The translations under genes were made by a program, and so were the position numbers. Positions 20,260 to 29,552 of a stretch of DNA of 57,275 bases are shown here, in pieces. How positions within the stretch are numbered: position 1 is the first letter of the stretch; each line of letters opens with the position of its first letter. This stretch comes from Spartobacteria bacterium (GTDB taxonomy: Bacteria > Verrucomicrobiota > Verrucomicrobiia > Chthoniobacterales > UBA10450). The notes beneath the pieces were generated by a model. The model saw nothing but the letters and a program-made list of their open reading frames with translations. It had not been told where the DNA came from and did not search any database. The DNA is taken from positions 1 through 57,275 of the forward strand of contig PNAA01000049.1 in NCBI GenBank assembly GCA_003169975.1, written 5' to 3'.

Positions 20260-20817
20260 CTAGACTAACGACTCGATCTTGTCGAGCAGCCCGCGCTTTT
20301 GCGACGTGAACGAGCGCTCGCCACTGATCTTGTCCTGCAACTTCATCAGGCCCTCGAGCAGCGCCTCCGGCCGGGGCGGGCAACCCGAAACATAAACATC
20401 CACCGGCAAGAGTTGGTCGATGCCCTGAAGCACGGCGTAAGAGCGATACATGCCACCAGTCGAGGCGCAGGCGCCCATCGCGATGACCCATTTCGGCTCG
20501 GGCATTTGGTCGTAGATCCGCTTGACGGCGAGCGCCATTTTGTAGGTGACGGTGCCGGCCACGATCATCACGTCGCATTGCCGCGGCGAGAAGCGCATCA
20601 CTTCGGCGCCAAAGCGGGCGATGTCGAAACGCGCCGAGGCGGTCGCCATTAATTCGATCGCACAACAGGCCAGACCCATCGGCATCGGCCAGAGTGAGTT
20701 CTTGCGCATCCAGTTCATCGCCGCGTCGAGCTGCGTGAAAATGACGTTGCCCTCGATCTTGGAATCGTAGGCGGCAGGGAGCGTTTGGGGATTCGTCCGT
20801 GCAAGCGCGGCATCCAT
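20260..20817 (-). CDS. nuoB: NADH-quinone oxidoreductase subunit B
   Basis: 185 aa from the ATG at 20815-20817; the open frame upstream overlaps a palindromic repeat and is not used. The N2 cluster cysteines are visible as the adjacent pair in GLACCAIE, the Cys of [11 protein letters not shown] and that of VSGCPPRPE. The quinone-reducing 20-kDa subunit of complex I. It is followed by nuoC after 54 bases. Confidence 0.96.
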   Translation of the reverse strand: MDAALARTNPQTLPAAYDSKIEGNVIFTQLDAAMNWMRKNSLWPMPMGLACCAIELMATASARFDIARFGAEVMRFSPRQCDVMIVAGTVTYKMALAVKRIYDQMPEPKWVIAMGACASTGGMYRSYAVLQGIDQLLPVDVYVSGCPPRPEALLEGLMKLQDKISGERSFTSQKRGLLDKIESLV

Positions 20818-20856
20818 TCTGGGAAATAAGCTAGGGGGCGAGGGCGGCTGCGCAAG

Positions 20857-20962
20857 CTTGTAGACGCTTCGCTCCGCGAAGCGCCGGGGAAATTGGCGCC
20901 GACAGAAGGGGCTGGAGCTTGCAACCATCGCTCCCGCGCTTCGCAGAGCGAAGCGTCTAACA
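20857..20962. repeat. Long palindromic intergenic repeat, TAGACG family, copy 2
   Basis: TTGTAGACGCTTCGC near the left end is matched in inverted form by GCGAAGCGTCTAACA at the right end. It lies between the dead hybrid-kinase gene and nuoB, where a nuo promoter would otherwise be expected. Confidence 0.8.
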
Positions 20963-20976
20963 TCCCCGAGGCGCTG

Positions 20977-23966
20977 CTAGGCGAAAGCCGACGCGTAGCC
21001 GTTGCGGCTCGCGGCGATGGCTTCGTGCACTGTGCGGCCAAGCTCCGCCGCTTCGTAGGGCTTCGCAATCACGCCGCGGAAACCAAAGTCCTCGTAGCGA
21101 CTCATGGTCGCGTCCATCGCATAGCCGCTGGAGACGACAGCGTTCACCATCGAATCAATCTCGATCAATTTCTTGAGCGCATCTTTTCCTCCCATCCCAC
21201 CCGGCAGCGTGAGATCGAGGATCACCAGGTCGAAGCGCTGGCCCCGCCCGAGCGCCTCGCGGTAAAGCTCTATCCCACGCACCGCGGTCTCCGCCGCGAA
21301 GACTTCGTAACCGAGGCGGGAAAGCGTGAATTCAACCAGCGCGCGGATCGCTTCCTCATCGGGAGATAGATGGTGAAGGTGGAACCGCAATGCTGCTCTG
21401 ATTCGACGGTAATCAGGCCGTTGTGATTCTTGATCACGGAATAGGTCGTCGCCAGCCCGAGGCCGTTGCCTTTGGGTTTGGTGGTGAAGTAGGGATCGAA
21501 AATTTGTTTCAGGTATTGCTCCGGAATCCCGACGCCTTCGTCGCGCAAGCCGATGCGAATGTAATCCCCCGGAGGCAGATCGGGGATGGGTGGCGTCGCA
21601 TCCGCCGTGTAGGAAAAGTTATCGCAAGTGACGTGCAGGATGCCGCCATCGGGCATGGCTTGGTCCGCATTCACCACCAAGTTGGCGATGACCTGGCTGA
21701 TTTGTCCCGGATCAAATTCCGCCGACCAGAGATTGGGCTCGATGGCCAGTTCGCCCCGGCTGTGCGAACCGCGGAGCGAGAAGCTGACCGTTTCTTCGAT
21801 CAGCTTGGCAATGGAGGCCGTTTTTTTAATCGGAGCGCCGCCCCGGGCAAAAGTGAGAAGTTGTTGCGCCAGATCGCGCGCCCGAAGCGAAGCATTCTTG
21901 GCGTCTTCGAGGCGGCTGACCATCTCGTCGTTAGGCGGGAGGAGAACGGTGACGAGCGAGATGTTGCCGATGATGGCGGTGAGCAGATTGTTGAAGTCGT
22001 GCGCGATGCCGCCGGCGAGGAGACCGAGCTGCTCGAGCGTGTCGGCTTTGCGGCGCTCCGCTTCGTCGCGCTGCCTTTCGGTGATGTCGCGAAAGACGAG
22101 GACCACGCCGCAGAGTTCATTTTTCCCGTCGCGGATCGGGGAGGCGACTTGCTCGATCATGCGTTTCGCCCCCTGACGGGAGGTAAGGGTCGATCTTTCC
22201 GGCGTGTTCCGCAGGATGCCTTCGGCCTCGCTTCGGTAACCGGCGCCTCCAGTGCGCTTCTTTTTCTCCCCGCTATCGGCCGAAAGGTCGAAGACGGCTT
22301 TGAGCGGTTGCCCGACGGCTTCGCTGGCCGGCCAACCGGTCATGGTTTCGCCAGCGGCATTGCAAATCACCACCCGGCCGGCGAGATCGGTCGTGATCAC
22401 GCCGTCGCCGATCGAGGCGAGAGTCACGGCGAGGCTTTTCTTTTCGGCCGCCAGCTCCTCCTCGAAACGTTGCCGCTCCGTGATATCGCGGATCATCGCG
22501 ACATAAAACTTCTGTTGATCCACGATCATTTCGCTGAGCGAAATTTCGACCGGAAAGGTCGCTTCCTCGCGAGTCTGAGCGAGCGCGAGAACCGTTCCAC
22601 CGGTGCGCGGGACAAGGTGCGCCCAATCACAGGCGGTCGGTGAATCATCAATCTCTCCGGCGAAACATTTCGGCACCAGTTGGATGAATTCGTCCTCGAA
22701 ACTTTCGTTCGCGGCATAACCAAACATTCGTTTCGCCGCCGGATTCATCGAAGAGACCGCTCCCTTCTCATCGATCGTGATCATGCCATCGAGGATGTGG
22801 TCGATGACCGATCGAATCCGGGCGTCGGCGCTTTCCTGCTTTTTGAGCTGGCGCCGGCAAAGGAGGAAACTGTAGCTGCTGGAGGCAATCATCAGCCCGG
22901 CGGCGATCACGCAAACCAGATCAACCCCGAACGTGCTCAGGATGCGCGCCCGGGCCGCGGCGGCGGAGCGCACCTGGTAAATATCCATTTGCTCCTTCTC
23001 GAACTGCTCCATCGAACGGCGCACGACATTCATCAGAGATTCGCTCCGTTCCGCCCGCGCCGCGTCGGCGAAATCCTGGCCCCCTCGTTTCGCCGCGATG
23101 TCGGGTGTGGCGCTCTGGCTAATCCAACTCTCCAGTCGTTGGCGGATGCGGGTCAATTGGTCCGCTTCAGAGGGCCTGCTGACAACCAGCACCGTCAAGT
23201 AGCCATGGAAGGTGTAGAAATCGGACGACGCCCGCTTGTAGGCATCGACAAAGGCCGGATCGCCGGTCAAAAGGTAGCCGCGCTCTTCCTTCTGCATCCG
23301 GAGGCGGCGCGTTCCATCTTGGAAATGAAATTGAGCACCTGGGTGGACTGGCTCGTCCATCCCTGCTCGCCCACCAGTTGGTTCAAGACGATCTGCTCCT
23401 CGCGCTGAATCGCCTGCATGATTTCGCGTACTTCGTCCAAAACCGACGCGCCAAGCGCTTCCTTTACCCGGTCCGCGTCGAGCGGTGTCCGAAGCTCATC
23501 AGTCATGGCTAATGAACTGTTTTTAACCAATTCGGAATGATCTTACGCAATTGAAGGACACGCCTTTTCTGCTCCACATTGTCCCCTATGAGGCCCGTGA
23601 ACTCTTCGCTGTCCTTAAGAAAAAGCGTCTGCAGTCGGTTGAAAGTCTCAACGTAAGCCCCGTCCTTGGTGAGCAAACGGCCGCGGTAGGCATTATCGAG
23701 GGCCGCGATGTCGTTTTCGACCGCGCTGCTTACCTCAACACCTCGACCGTCCGGGCGCGAAGATGGTCTCCTTCCTGATTGCGGAACGTCCATACCACGC
23801 AGGACACCACGAGGACCACGATCACGAGCACACCGACCGCCGTGCCAAGGAGTAGTTCGAAATGGAAATTATCCCGGCTCAGGAGTCGATCGATCCGGTT
23901 GCGGAAGTAACCGCGTTTTTTCTCTGGAACGCTCCTGACGACGGCAACGGTTGGCACAGGAGGCAT
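20977..23966 (-). pseudogene. Decayed CHASE3-type hybrid sensor kinase
   Basis: One ancestral leftward gene is now spread over five frames. The N-terminal transmembrane part (23966-23730) and the first CHASE3-like helices (23793-23509) are joined by a frameshift near 23740. A further helical piece (23530-23267) follows a shift near 23520. Another shift near 23320 leads to ERGYLLTGD, a second membrane helix, two PAS domains, HisKA (GGIAHDFNN) and HATPase (NLVVNADQAMP, GNGLGL). At about 21370 the frame TIYLP runs directly into DEEAIRAL of the C-terminal receiver out of frame, so a deletion has removed the linker and first receiver strand. With at least four lesions this is very unlikely to be functional. 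Confidence 0.85.
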
Positions 23967-24037
23967 ATACGGGCATCATCCAAAAGCAATTCTTTGCCAT
24001 GTGGCAGGATGGATATTTCGCCTTTTAAATGCGGGTC

Positions 24038-24811
24038 TTAGTAGCGTACGCGAACGAGGGTCAGGCCGTTCGCGGGTGCGACCAGGCGGGGGGATTCCAA
24101 GGCGGCGCCGTGGAGTCGCTCCCGCACTTCACCGACGCTCGTTTTGCCCAGGCCGCAGCGGACGATGGCTCCCACCATCAATCGCACCTGCTTATAGAGA
24201 AAACCCTCGCCGTCGAACTCCATGACCGTGCTCGAAGGGGTGCGGTGCACCCGCAAAGCGCGAATCGTACGGATGGTCGATGTGACCGCATGCCCACGAT
24301 TCGCGGCGAAGCCGGCAAAATCGTGCCGGCCGACAAATTCCCTGGCGCAGGCCCGCAATAATCCGTCATCGAGCGAGCCCGCCACATGCCACGCGTGGCC
24401 GAATTCAAAGGGCGAAAGTACCGGGGTGGTGGCAAGGCGATAGCGGTAGATCTTTCCGCGGGCTGAGAACCGGGCATGAAACGTCCGCGGCACAAATCGA
24501 CAGCGCAGGAGGCGAATCTGCTGCGGGAGCGACGCGTTTAAGGCTGCCACGAGGACAGCGGGCTCGAGTTTTGTGGGTAGATCAACGTGCGCGCACTGTC
24601 CGAGTGCATGCACTCCGGCGTCGGTCCGTCCGGCGCCGTGCACGCGAATTTTTTGCCCGACCACCTGGGTGAAGGCTGCCTCGAGCCGATCCTGGATGGT
24701 GCCGCCCTTCGCCTGGCTTTGCCAACCAGAGGAACCGAAGCCGTCATAGGCGACAATCAGTTTCAGCCGCCGCCACGCGCCGGTGCCGGGCGCCGCTTCG
24801 TCGTTAGGCAA
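24038..24811 (-). CDS. truA: tRNA pseudouridine(38-40) synthase
   Basis: About 257 aa. The core shows LIVAYDGFGSSGWQ, the catalytic Asp in GAGRTDAGVHA, the ASLPQQIRL segment, and FLYKQVRLMVG. There is no ATG before the core; the TTG at 24809-24811 is the best start and lies 8 bases inside the ruvX stop. The remaining upstream frame overlaps ruvX and is rejected. A TCGTTAGGC word spans the truA start and the ruvX stop. Confidence 0.94.
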   Translation of the reverse strand: MPNDEAAPGTGAWRRLKLIVAYDGFGSSGWQSQAKGGTIQDRLEAAFTQVVGQKIRVHGAGRTDAGVHALGQCAHVDLPTKLEPAVLVAALNASLPQQIRLLRCRFVPRTFHARFSARGKIYRYRLATTPVLSPFEFGHAWHVAGSLDDGLLRACAREFVGRHDFAGFAANRGHAVTSTIRTIRALRVHRTPSSTVMEFDGEGFLYKQVRLMVGAIVRCGLGKTSVGEVRERLHGAALESPRLVAPANGLTLVRVRY

Positions 24812-25253
24812 AGGGCTCCGGCTCCGCGCCGCCCTGGTTTGGCTGCCGGCGATCGAGATAGCTTTGCAGGATAAACTGCGCGGCCACCTGATCGACATAA
24901 TCGCGGGTCTGGCGGGTCGATTTCCCCGCAGCGCGCAGGGCACGGTGTGCGGCCGCGGTTGAGAGCCGCTCGTCCCAGGTGCACACCTCGCACTGGACGA
25001 CGGTCCTTAGTTTTTCGGCGAACCCGTTCGCTTCGTTCGCGGACTCGCCCGCGCTTCCGTTCATGTGCCGGGGCAGTCCCACGACGATCCGTTCGACGTT
25101 TTTCTCGAGCACGATGGCCGCGACCCGCGCCGCCGGATCGGCGCTCCTCGCCACCACGATGGTCTCGGCCGGATGGGCCAGCATCTGCAGCTCGTCGGAG
25201 AGCGCGATGCCGATCCGTGCCGTCCCGTAATCGATTCCCATCAATCTTTTCAT
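24804..25253 (-). CDS. ruvX: Putative pre-16S rRNA nuclease / Holliday junction resolvase-like (YqgF)
   Basis: 149 aa, normal length. The RNase H-like fold is marked by MGIDYGTARIGIALSD, VVGLPRHMNGS, WDERLSTAAA and DQVAAQFILQSYL. It processes the 16S rRNA 5' end in E. coli. The TAA stop is provided by the dispersed word TCGTTAGGC (24801-24809). It is coupled to truA; manC lies 19 bases upstream. Confidence 0.94.
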   Translation of the reverse strand: MKRLMGIDYGTARIGIALSDELQMLAHPAETIVVARSADPAARVAAIVLEKNVERIVVGLPRHMNGSAGESANEANGFAEKLRTVVQCEVCTWDERLSTAAAHRALRAAGKSTRQTRDYVDQVAAQFILQSYLDRRQPNQGGAEPEPFA

Positions 25254-25272
25254 TCGTTAGGCACGCGCCCGC

Positions 25273-26346
25273 TCATTGCAACTCCAGCGGAAGTTTGGCC
25301 ACGAGATCCTTGATCTTTTCCGCGTCGCGCCGGTTGCAGACCAGGATGGAATCATCCGTCCGCACGATGATGAGATTGTGCACCCCAAGGAGAGCGATCT
25401 TGGTCGGCCCTTCGCTAAAGACAATGTTGTCGCTCGCCTGCAAAGTGGCGAGGTCGCAATTGGCGGCGTTCTTGTTCTCGTCCTTTGCGAGGTAGGCCGA
25501 GACCGCGCGCCAGCCGCCGACGTCGTCCCAGTCGAAATTCGCCTCCACCATCAGCACGCGATCAGCCTTCTCCATGATCGCGTAATCGAAAGAGATGATC
25601 GGCAGGTTGCTGAAACGTTGCCGCAAGGCGCACTCCCAGTTGCCGGGCGCGCGAACCTGCGAAATGAAATCAGCCAGCTCCGGCGCGTGGCGATTGAACT
25701 CGCTCAGGACGGTCGGCACCGACCAGACGAACATTCCGGCGTTCCAGCGAAAATTCCCCTTCCGCACGAAGGTATCCGCCAGCTCAGCGTTCGGTTTTTC
25801 GCGAAAGCGAACCACCCGAAAGATGTCGTTAGGCGTGGAGCCGCTCGGCAGCGGTGCCGGCGCTCCCTGCTCGATGTAGCCAAACCCCGGGCACGGCCAG
25901 GTCGGCTTGATCCCGATCGTAACGAGCGCACCCGTCGCCTCTGCGGCGCGCGCGGCGGTGCTCATGGTTTTCTGGAAAGCGGCCTGGTCTTTGATGATGT
26001 GATCCGCGGGCAGGACCAGCATCGTGGCCCGATGATCGCGTGCCGCGACCCACGCCGTGGCGAGCGCGACCGCCGCAGCGGTGTCGCGTTTCGAAGGTTC
26101 GGCCACGATGTTTTCGGGTGGGAGACCGGGAAGCAATTTCCGCACGGCAGCCTCCTGCTCGACGTTCGTCAGGATGAGGATTCGTTCGTTAGGCACGAGC
26201 CCTTCGAGCCGATCGACCGTTTCTTCGAGCAAGGTCTTTTCCGAGACCAGTTTCAACAACTGCTTGGGCCGCGCCCGCCGGCTGAGCGGCCAAAAACGTT
26301 CGCCGCTACCTCCCGCCAGGATGAGCGCGTAAAGCGGATTCGTCAT
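25273..26346 (-). CDS. manC: Mannose-1-phosphate guanylyltransferase
   Basis: 357 aa, a single nucleotidyltransferase domain without the C-terminal phosphomannose isomerase found in long ManC. ILAGGSGERFWPLSR is the GTP-binding signature. ILTNVEQ, EPSKRDTAAAVALA, LPADH, FREKP and NAGMFVW follow in order. It makes GDP-mannose for surface polysaccharides. It probably heads the manC-ruvX-truA transcript. Two TCGTTAGGC words lie inside the gene (25826, 26186) and one between manC and ruvX (25254). Confidence 0.95.
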   Translation of the reverse strand: MTNPLYALILAGGSGERFWPLSRRARPKQLLKLVSEKTLLEETVDRLEGLVPNERILILTNVEQEAAVRKLLPGLPPENIVAEPSKRDTAAAVALATAWVAARDHRATMLVLPADHIIKDQAAFQKTMSTAARAAEATGALVTIGIKPTWPCPGFGYIEQGAPAPLPSGSTPNDIFRVVRFREKPNAELADTFVRKGNFRWNAGMFVWSVPTVLSEFNRHAPELADFISQVRAPGNWECALRQRFSNLPIISFDYAIMEKADRVLMVEANFDWDDVGGWRAVSAYLAKDENKNAANCDLATLQASDNIVFSEGPTKIALLGVHNLIIVRTDDSILVCNRRDAEKIKDLVAKLPLELQ

Positions 26347-26428
26347 AGGGAAAAAATGAGCGAGCGAGGATCTGACCGAAGATTTTTCCCGTTTCTTTTT
26401 TCAGTGACGGGCGCTATAAGGTTAGGCG

Positions 26429-26731
26429 ATGTCCATTTCGTTATCCATTCCAAAAACGGCGGAAGCGCTGCCGTTGGACGGACTGTTAACCCTGACACAG
26501 GCGGCCTTCGGTCTCGGCGTCGGGTTGCTCATGGCCGAACGCATGAACCGGCCCGCCCGGCAGGCCACGGCGATCGCGCTCGTCTCCCTCGGCACGCTCG
26601 CGGTCATCCCGCTTCTCGTAAAAAAGGCGATGGAACGGATTAATCACCCCGCATCCGATCGCGTCATGCGACGGCGCCTGCGGTCGATCCGCGGAGATTC
26701 GGGCTACGGATCCGAGCGCGACATCTACTGA
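26429..26731 (+). CDS. Small membrane protein of unknown function
   Basis: 100 aa with two hydrophobic stretches (LTLTQAAFGLGVGLLMA and ATAIALVSLGTLAVIPLLV) joined by a basic loop with MNRPARQ. The C terminus is charged and Arg-rich. The topology suggests a hairpin in the inner membrane with both ends on one side. No family is recognised. It is divergent from manC, with 82 bases between the starts. Confidence 0.7.
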   Translation: MSISLSIPKTAEALPLDGLLTLTQAAFGLGVGLLMAERMNRPARQATAIALVSLGTLAVIPLLVKKAMERINHPASDRVMRRRLRSIRGDSGYGSERDIY

Positions 26732-26740
26732 AAATTGCGG

Positions 26741-26834
26741 TGGACGTTTCGCTCTGCGAAACGCGGCCCTGCGGGTGGATCGCAAATTGACAGCGACATT
26801 TTTTCCCCGCGCTTCGTGGAGCGAAGCGTCGACA
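26741..26834. repeat. Long palindromic intergenic repeat, TAGACG family, copy 3
   Basis: TGGACGTTTCGCTCTGCG at the left is inverted as CGCTTCGTGGAGCGAAGCG and GTCGACA at the right. It is more diverged than copies 1, 2 and 4. It sits between a small membrane-protein gene and the carboxylase gene. Confidence 0.75.
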
Positions 26835-26894
26835 ACATGCGGCGCGACAGTTCCCTTGCTTGATCGATTGGCTTCGCCGAAGTAAGTCCACCCG

Positions 26895-28529
26895 ATGACT
26901 GCGCGCGCCGACTCCGCTACTCGCAACGCCCTGCGCGAGAGGTGCGAAGCCATTCTCCAGGAGGAAGAAATCCTGCGCGAAGGCGGGGGCAAAGTGGGCC
27001 AGGATCGGCAACGCAAGATGGGACGGCTCCCGGCCCGCGAGCGCATCGCGCACCTGCTCGATCGCGGTGCGACCTTTTTCGAGATCGGGTTATGGGCCGC
27101 CTACAAGATGTACGATCAGTGGGGCAGCGTGCCCGCGGCCGGCGCGGTCGCCGGCATCGGCAACGTCGCCGGCATCCCGTGCATGATCATAGCGAACGAT
27201 GCCACGGTGAAAGCCGGCGCTTTTTTTCCCCAGACCGCGAAGAAGCTCATCCGCGCGCAACGGATCGCCTTCGAATGCGCGCTGCCGATCATCTACCTGG
27301 TCGATTCCTCGGGCGTTTTCCTCCCGATGCAGGACGAAATTTTCCCGGATGAAGACGACTTCGGCCGGATCTTTCGCAATAACTCTGTCATCTCCGCGGC
27401 GGGCCTTCCGCAGTTCGCGGCGATCATGGGAAACTGTGTCGCTGGCGGCGCCTATCTACCCGTGCTCTGCGACAAGGTGCTCATGACCGAAGGCAGCGGC
27501 CTCTACCTCGCCGGGCCGTCGTTAGTCAAAGCCGCCATCGGCCAGATCGTCGACGCGGAGGAGCTCGGAGGCGCCCTGATGCATGCGGAAGTCAGCGGCA
27601 CGGTCGACTTCCATGAGAAAGATGATCCAGCCTGCTTGAAACGTTTGCGCTCGCTCGTCGCGCATCTGCCGGAAGCCGAGGCCGCGAAGAAGAATGGCGC
27701 GGAGAAAAAGACCACCGCTCCGGCCAACGACCCAAATGCGGTTTACGATTTGATCGATCTCGAAGGCCAGAAGCAATACGACGCCCGCGATCTACTCGCG
27801 TCGATCATCGATGCGGATTCGCTCGATGAATACAAAGCCGATTATGGTAAGACGCTCGTCACCACTTATGCCCGCATCGGCGGACATTCGGTCGGCATCG
27901 TGGCCAATCAGCGCCACCAGGTCCGCACCAAAAAAGCCGGGATTCAGATGGGTGGGGTGATTTACGCCGATAGCGCCGACAAGACCGCGCGCTTCGTCAT
28001 GGATTGCAACCAAACTGGATTGCCGATTATTTTTTTCCAAGACGTGACCGGCTTCATGGTCGGGCGCGACGCGGAGCAGAGCGGCATCATCCGCAGCGGC
28101 GCGAAGCTGGTCAACGCGGTCAGCAATTCGATTGTGCCGAAGATCACGGTGGTGGTCGGCGGCTCGTTCGGTGCCGGCAACTACGCGCTCTGCGGCAAGG
28201 CGTATGATCCGCGTTTTCTGCTCGCTTGGCCGAATGCGCGTTATGCCGTGATGGGCGCGGCGCAGGCTTCCGACACCGTTTTCTCCGTCCTCGCGCGCTC
28301 CCGCTCGCGCGGCGACCAGAAGGCGTCACCCGAGGAGCTCGAACAACTCCGCGCCAAAGTGAAGGAAACCTACGAAGAGCAAACCGACATTCGTTACGGA
28401 GCGGCGCGTGGCTGGGTCGACGCCGTCATCCAGCCGCACGAGACGCGCGACGCGCTGCTGCGATTGTTAGGCTATGTCGCCCGTCCGATGCCCAAGGGCC
28501 GTTTCCACATGGGTGTGGTGCAAACCTGA
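26895..28529 (+). CDS. Acyl-CoA carboxylase carboxyltransferase subunit (methylcrotonyl-CoA type)
   Basis: 544 aa, full length for the beta subunit. Two crotonase-like halves are visible: GNCVAGGAYLPVL and GSGLYLAGPSLVKAA in the first, and FFQDVTGFMVG, GSFGAGNYALCGKAYDP and NARYAVMGAAQA in the second. The adjacent HMG-CoA lyase-like and enoyl-CoA hydratase genes favour 3-methylcrotonyl-CoA (leucine breakdown) over propionyl-CoA, but the sequence alone cannot settle this. The biotin-carrying alpha subunit is not in the window. It is convergent with the lyase gene, 13 bases apart. Confidence 0.9.
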   Translation: MTARADSATRNALRERCEAILQEEEILREGGGKVGQDRQRKMGRLPARERIAHLLDRGATFFEIGLWAAYKMYDQWGSVPAAGAVAGIGNVAGIPCMIIANDATVKAGAFFPQTAKKLIRAQRIAFECALPIIYLVDSSGVFLPMQDEIFPDEDDFGRIFRNNSVISAAGLPQFAAIMGNCVAGGAYLPVLCDKVLMTEGSGLYLAGPSLVKAAIGQIVDAEELGGALMHAEVSGTVDFHEKDDPACLKRLRSLVAHLPEAEAAKKNGAEKKTTAPANDPNAVYDLIDLEGQKQYDARDLLASIIDADSLDEYKADYGKTLVTTYARIGGHSVGIVANQRHQVRTKKAGIQMGGVIYADSADKTARFVMDCNQTGLPIIFFQDVTGFMVGRDAEQSGIIRSGAKLVNAVSNSIVPKITVVVGGSFGAGNYALCGKAYDPRFLLAWPNARYAVMGAAQASDTVFSVLARSRSRGDQKASPEELEQLRAKVKETYEEQTDIRYGAARGWVDAVIQPHETRDALLRLLGYVARPMPKGRFHMGVVQT

Positions 28530-28542
28530 TCCTCACTCATCG

Positions 28543-29409
28543 TTAGGCGGAAAAATCGCGGCCGATCGAGTCGTTTATCGCCATGACGTTCTCGAGCTGG
28601 CCTCGAATCGACAGTTTTGCGCCGCGCTGCTCGAGGGCCCGGAGAACTTCCTCTGTCGGGATGTTCCCAATGAGCTCATCCTGCGCGAATGGGCAACCAC
28701 CGAGGCCGCCGAGCGCCGCGTCGAAACGCCGGCATCCTGCGTCGTAGGCGGCCAACACTTTCGCCGCCGCTCCCGCGCGGCTGCTGTGCAGGTGAGCGCC
28801 CACTTCGCATTCCCCGCAGTCGTTAGCCGCCTCCCGCAAAACGCGCTGGATCAATTCCGGCTCGGCGAGCCCGACGGTATCCGCCAGCGAGATCGAATCG
28901 ACTCCCAAACGCGCGATCTCCCGCGCCGTTCGTCCCACGCTCTCCTCACTCCACGCCTCGCCATAGGGATTGCCAAAAGCCATCGAGACATAAGCGACCA
29001 TTTCCAGCCCGGCCTCGTCCGCGCGGCGCTTGATCCTTTCCAGGACGGTACGATTTTCCTCCGGCGACTGATTCTGGTTCCGGCGGAGAAAAGTCTCTGA
29101 GGTGGAACAAGGATAGCCCAGGGTGCGGACGACCCCCGTCGCAATCGCGCGCTCCGCCCCTTTTTCGTTTACGACGATTCCAATGATCTCCACGCCATCC
29201 GGCGGCGCGAGTTGTTTGAGCACTTCCTCGCTGTCCGCCATCTGGGGAACCGCTTTCGGCGAAACGAAACTCACCGCATCGATGTGCCGGAATCCGGCCT
29301 CAATCAGCGCGCGCAGGTATCGGACTTTAAGTTCCGTCGGAATCTGCCGTAGAAGGCCCTGCCACGCGTCGCGCGGACACTCGATCAGTTTCACGTTCTG
29401 GTCTGCCAT
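28543..29409 (-). CDS. Hydroxymethylglutaryl-CoA lyase-like enzyme
   Basis: 288 aa from the ATG at 29407-29409. It is a TIM-barrel member of the HMGL family: ECPRDAWQ (the family has PRDG.Q), HIDAVSFVSPKAVPQMAD, YVSMAFGNPYG, SLADTVGLA, HLHSSRAG (metal-binding HxH) and GGLGGCPFA. The Asp-Ala-Trp in place of Asp-Gly at the metal loop is unusual. It would split HMG-CoA into acetyl-CoA and acetoacetate, the last step of leucine degradation. The TAA stop lies in a TCGTTAGGC word (28540-28548). Confidence 0.88.
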   Translation of the reverse strand: MADQNVKLIECPRDAWQGLLRQIPTELKVRYLRALIEAGFRHIDAVSFVSPKAVPQMADSEEVLKQLAPPDGVEIIGIVVNEKGAERAIATGVVRTLGYPCSTSETFLRRNQNQSPEENRTVLERIKRRADEAGLEMVAYVSMAFGNPYGEAWSEESVGRTAREIARLGVDSISLADTVGLAEPELIQRVLREAANDCGECEVGAHLHSSRAGAAAKVLAAYDAGCRRFDAALGGLGGCPFAQDELIGNIPTEEVLRALEQRGAKLSIRGQLENVMAINDSIGRDFSA

Positions 29410-29552
29410 GATCAAAAATTCGCACCGGTCGAGAGAGCGTCATTGCGATCGCGATCCCTGCAAGCCCTGTTTTGCCGTTGCGTTTGTTCGGCGGCCGGCT
29501 TTCGATCTCGTGGGCCCGGCGGATGCCGCTTAAGCTCGAAAAGTAATTCGTT

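Noticed and set aside
21423-22643. A 406-codon rightward open frame
   Set aside because: Antisense to the HisKA/HATPase/PAS part of the decayed kinase; no domain signature.
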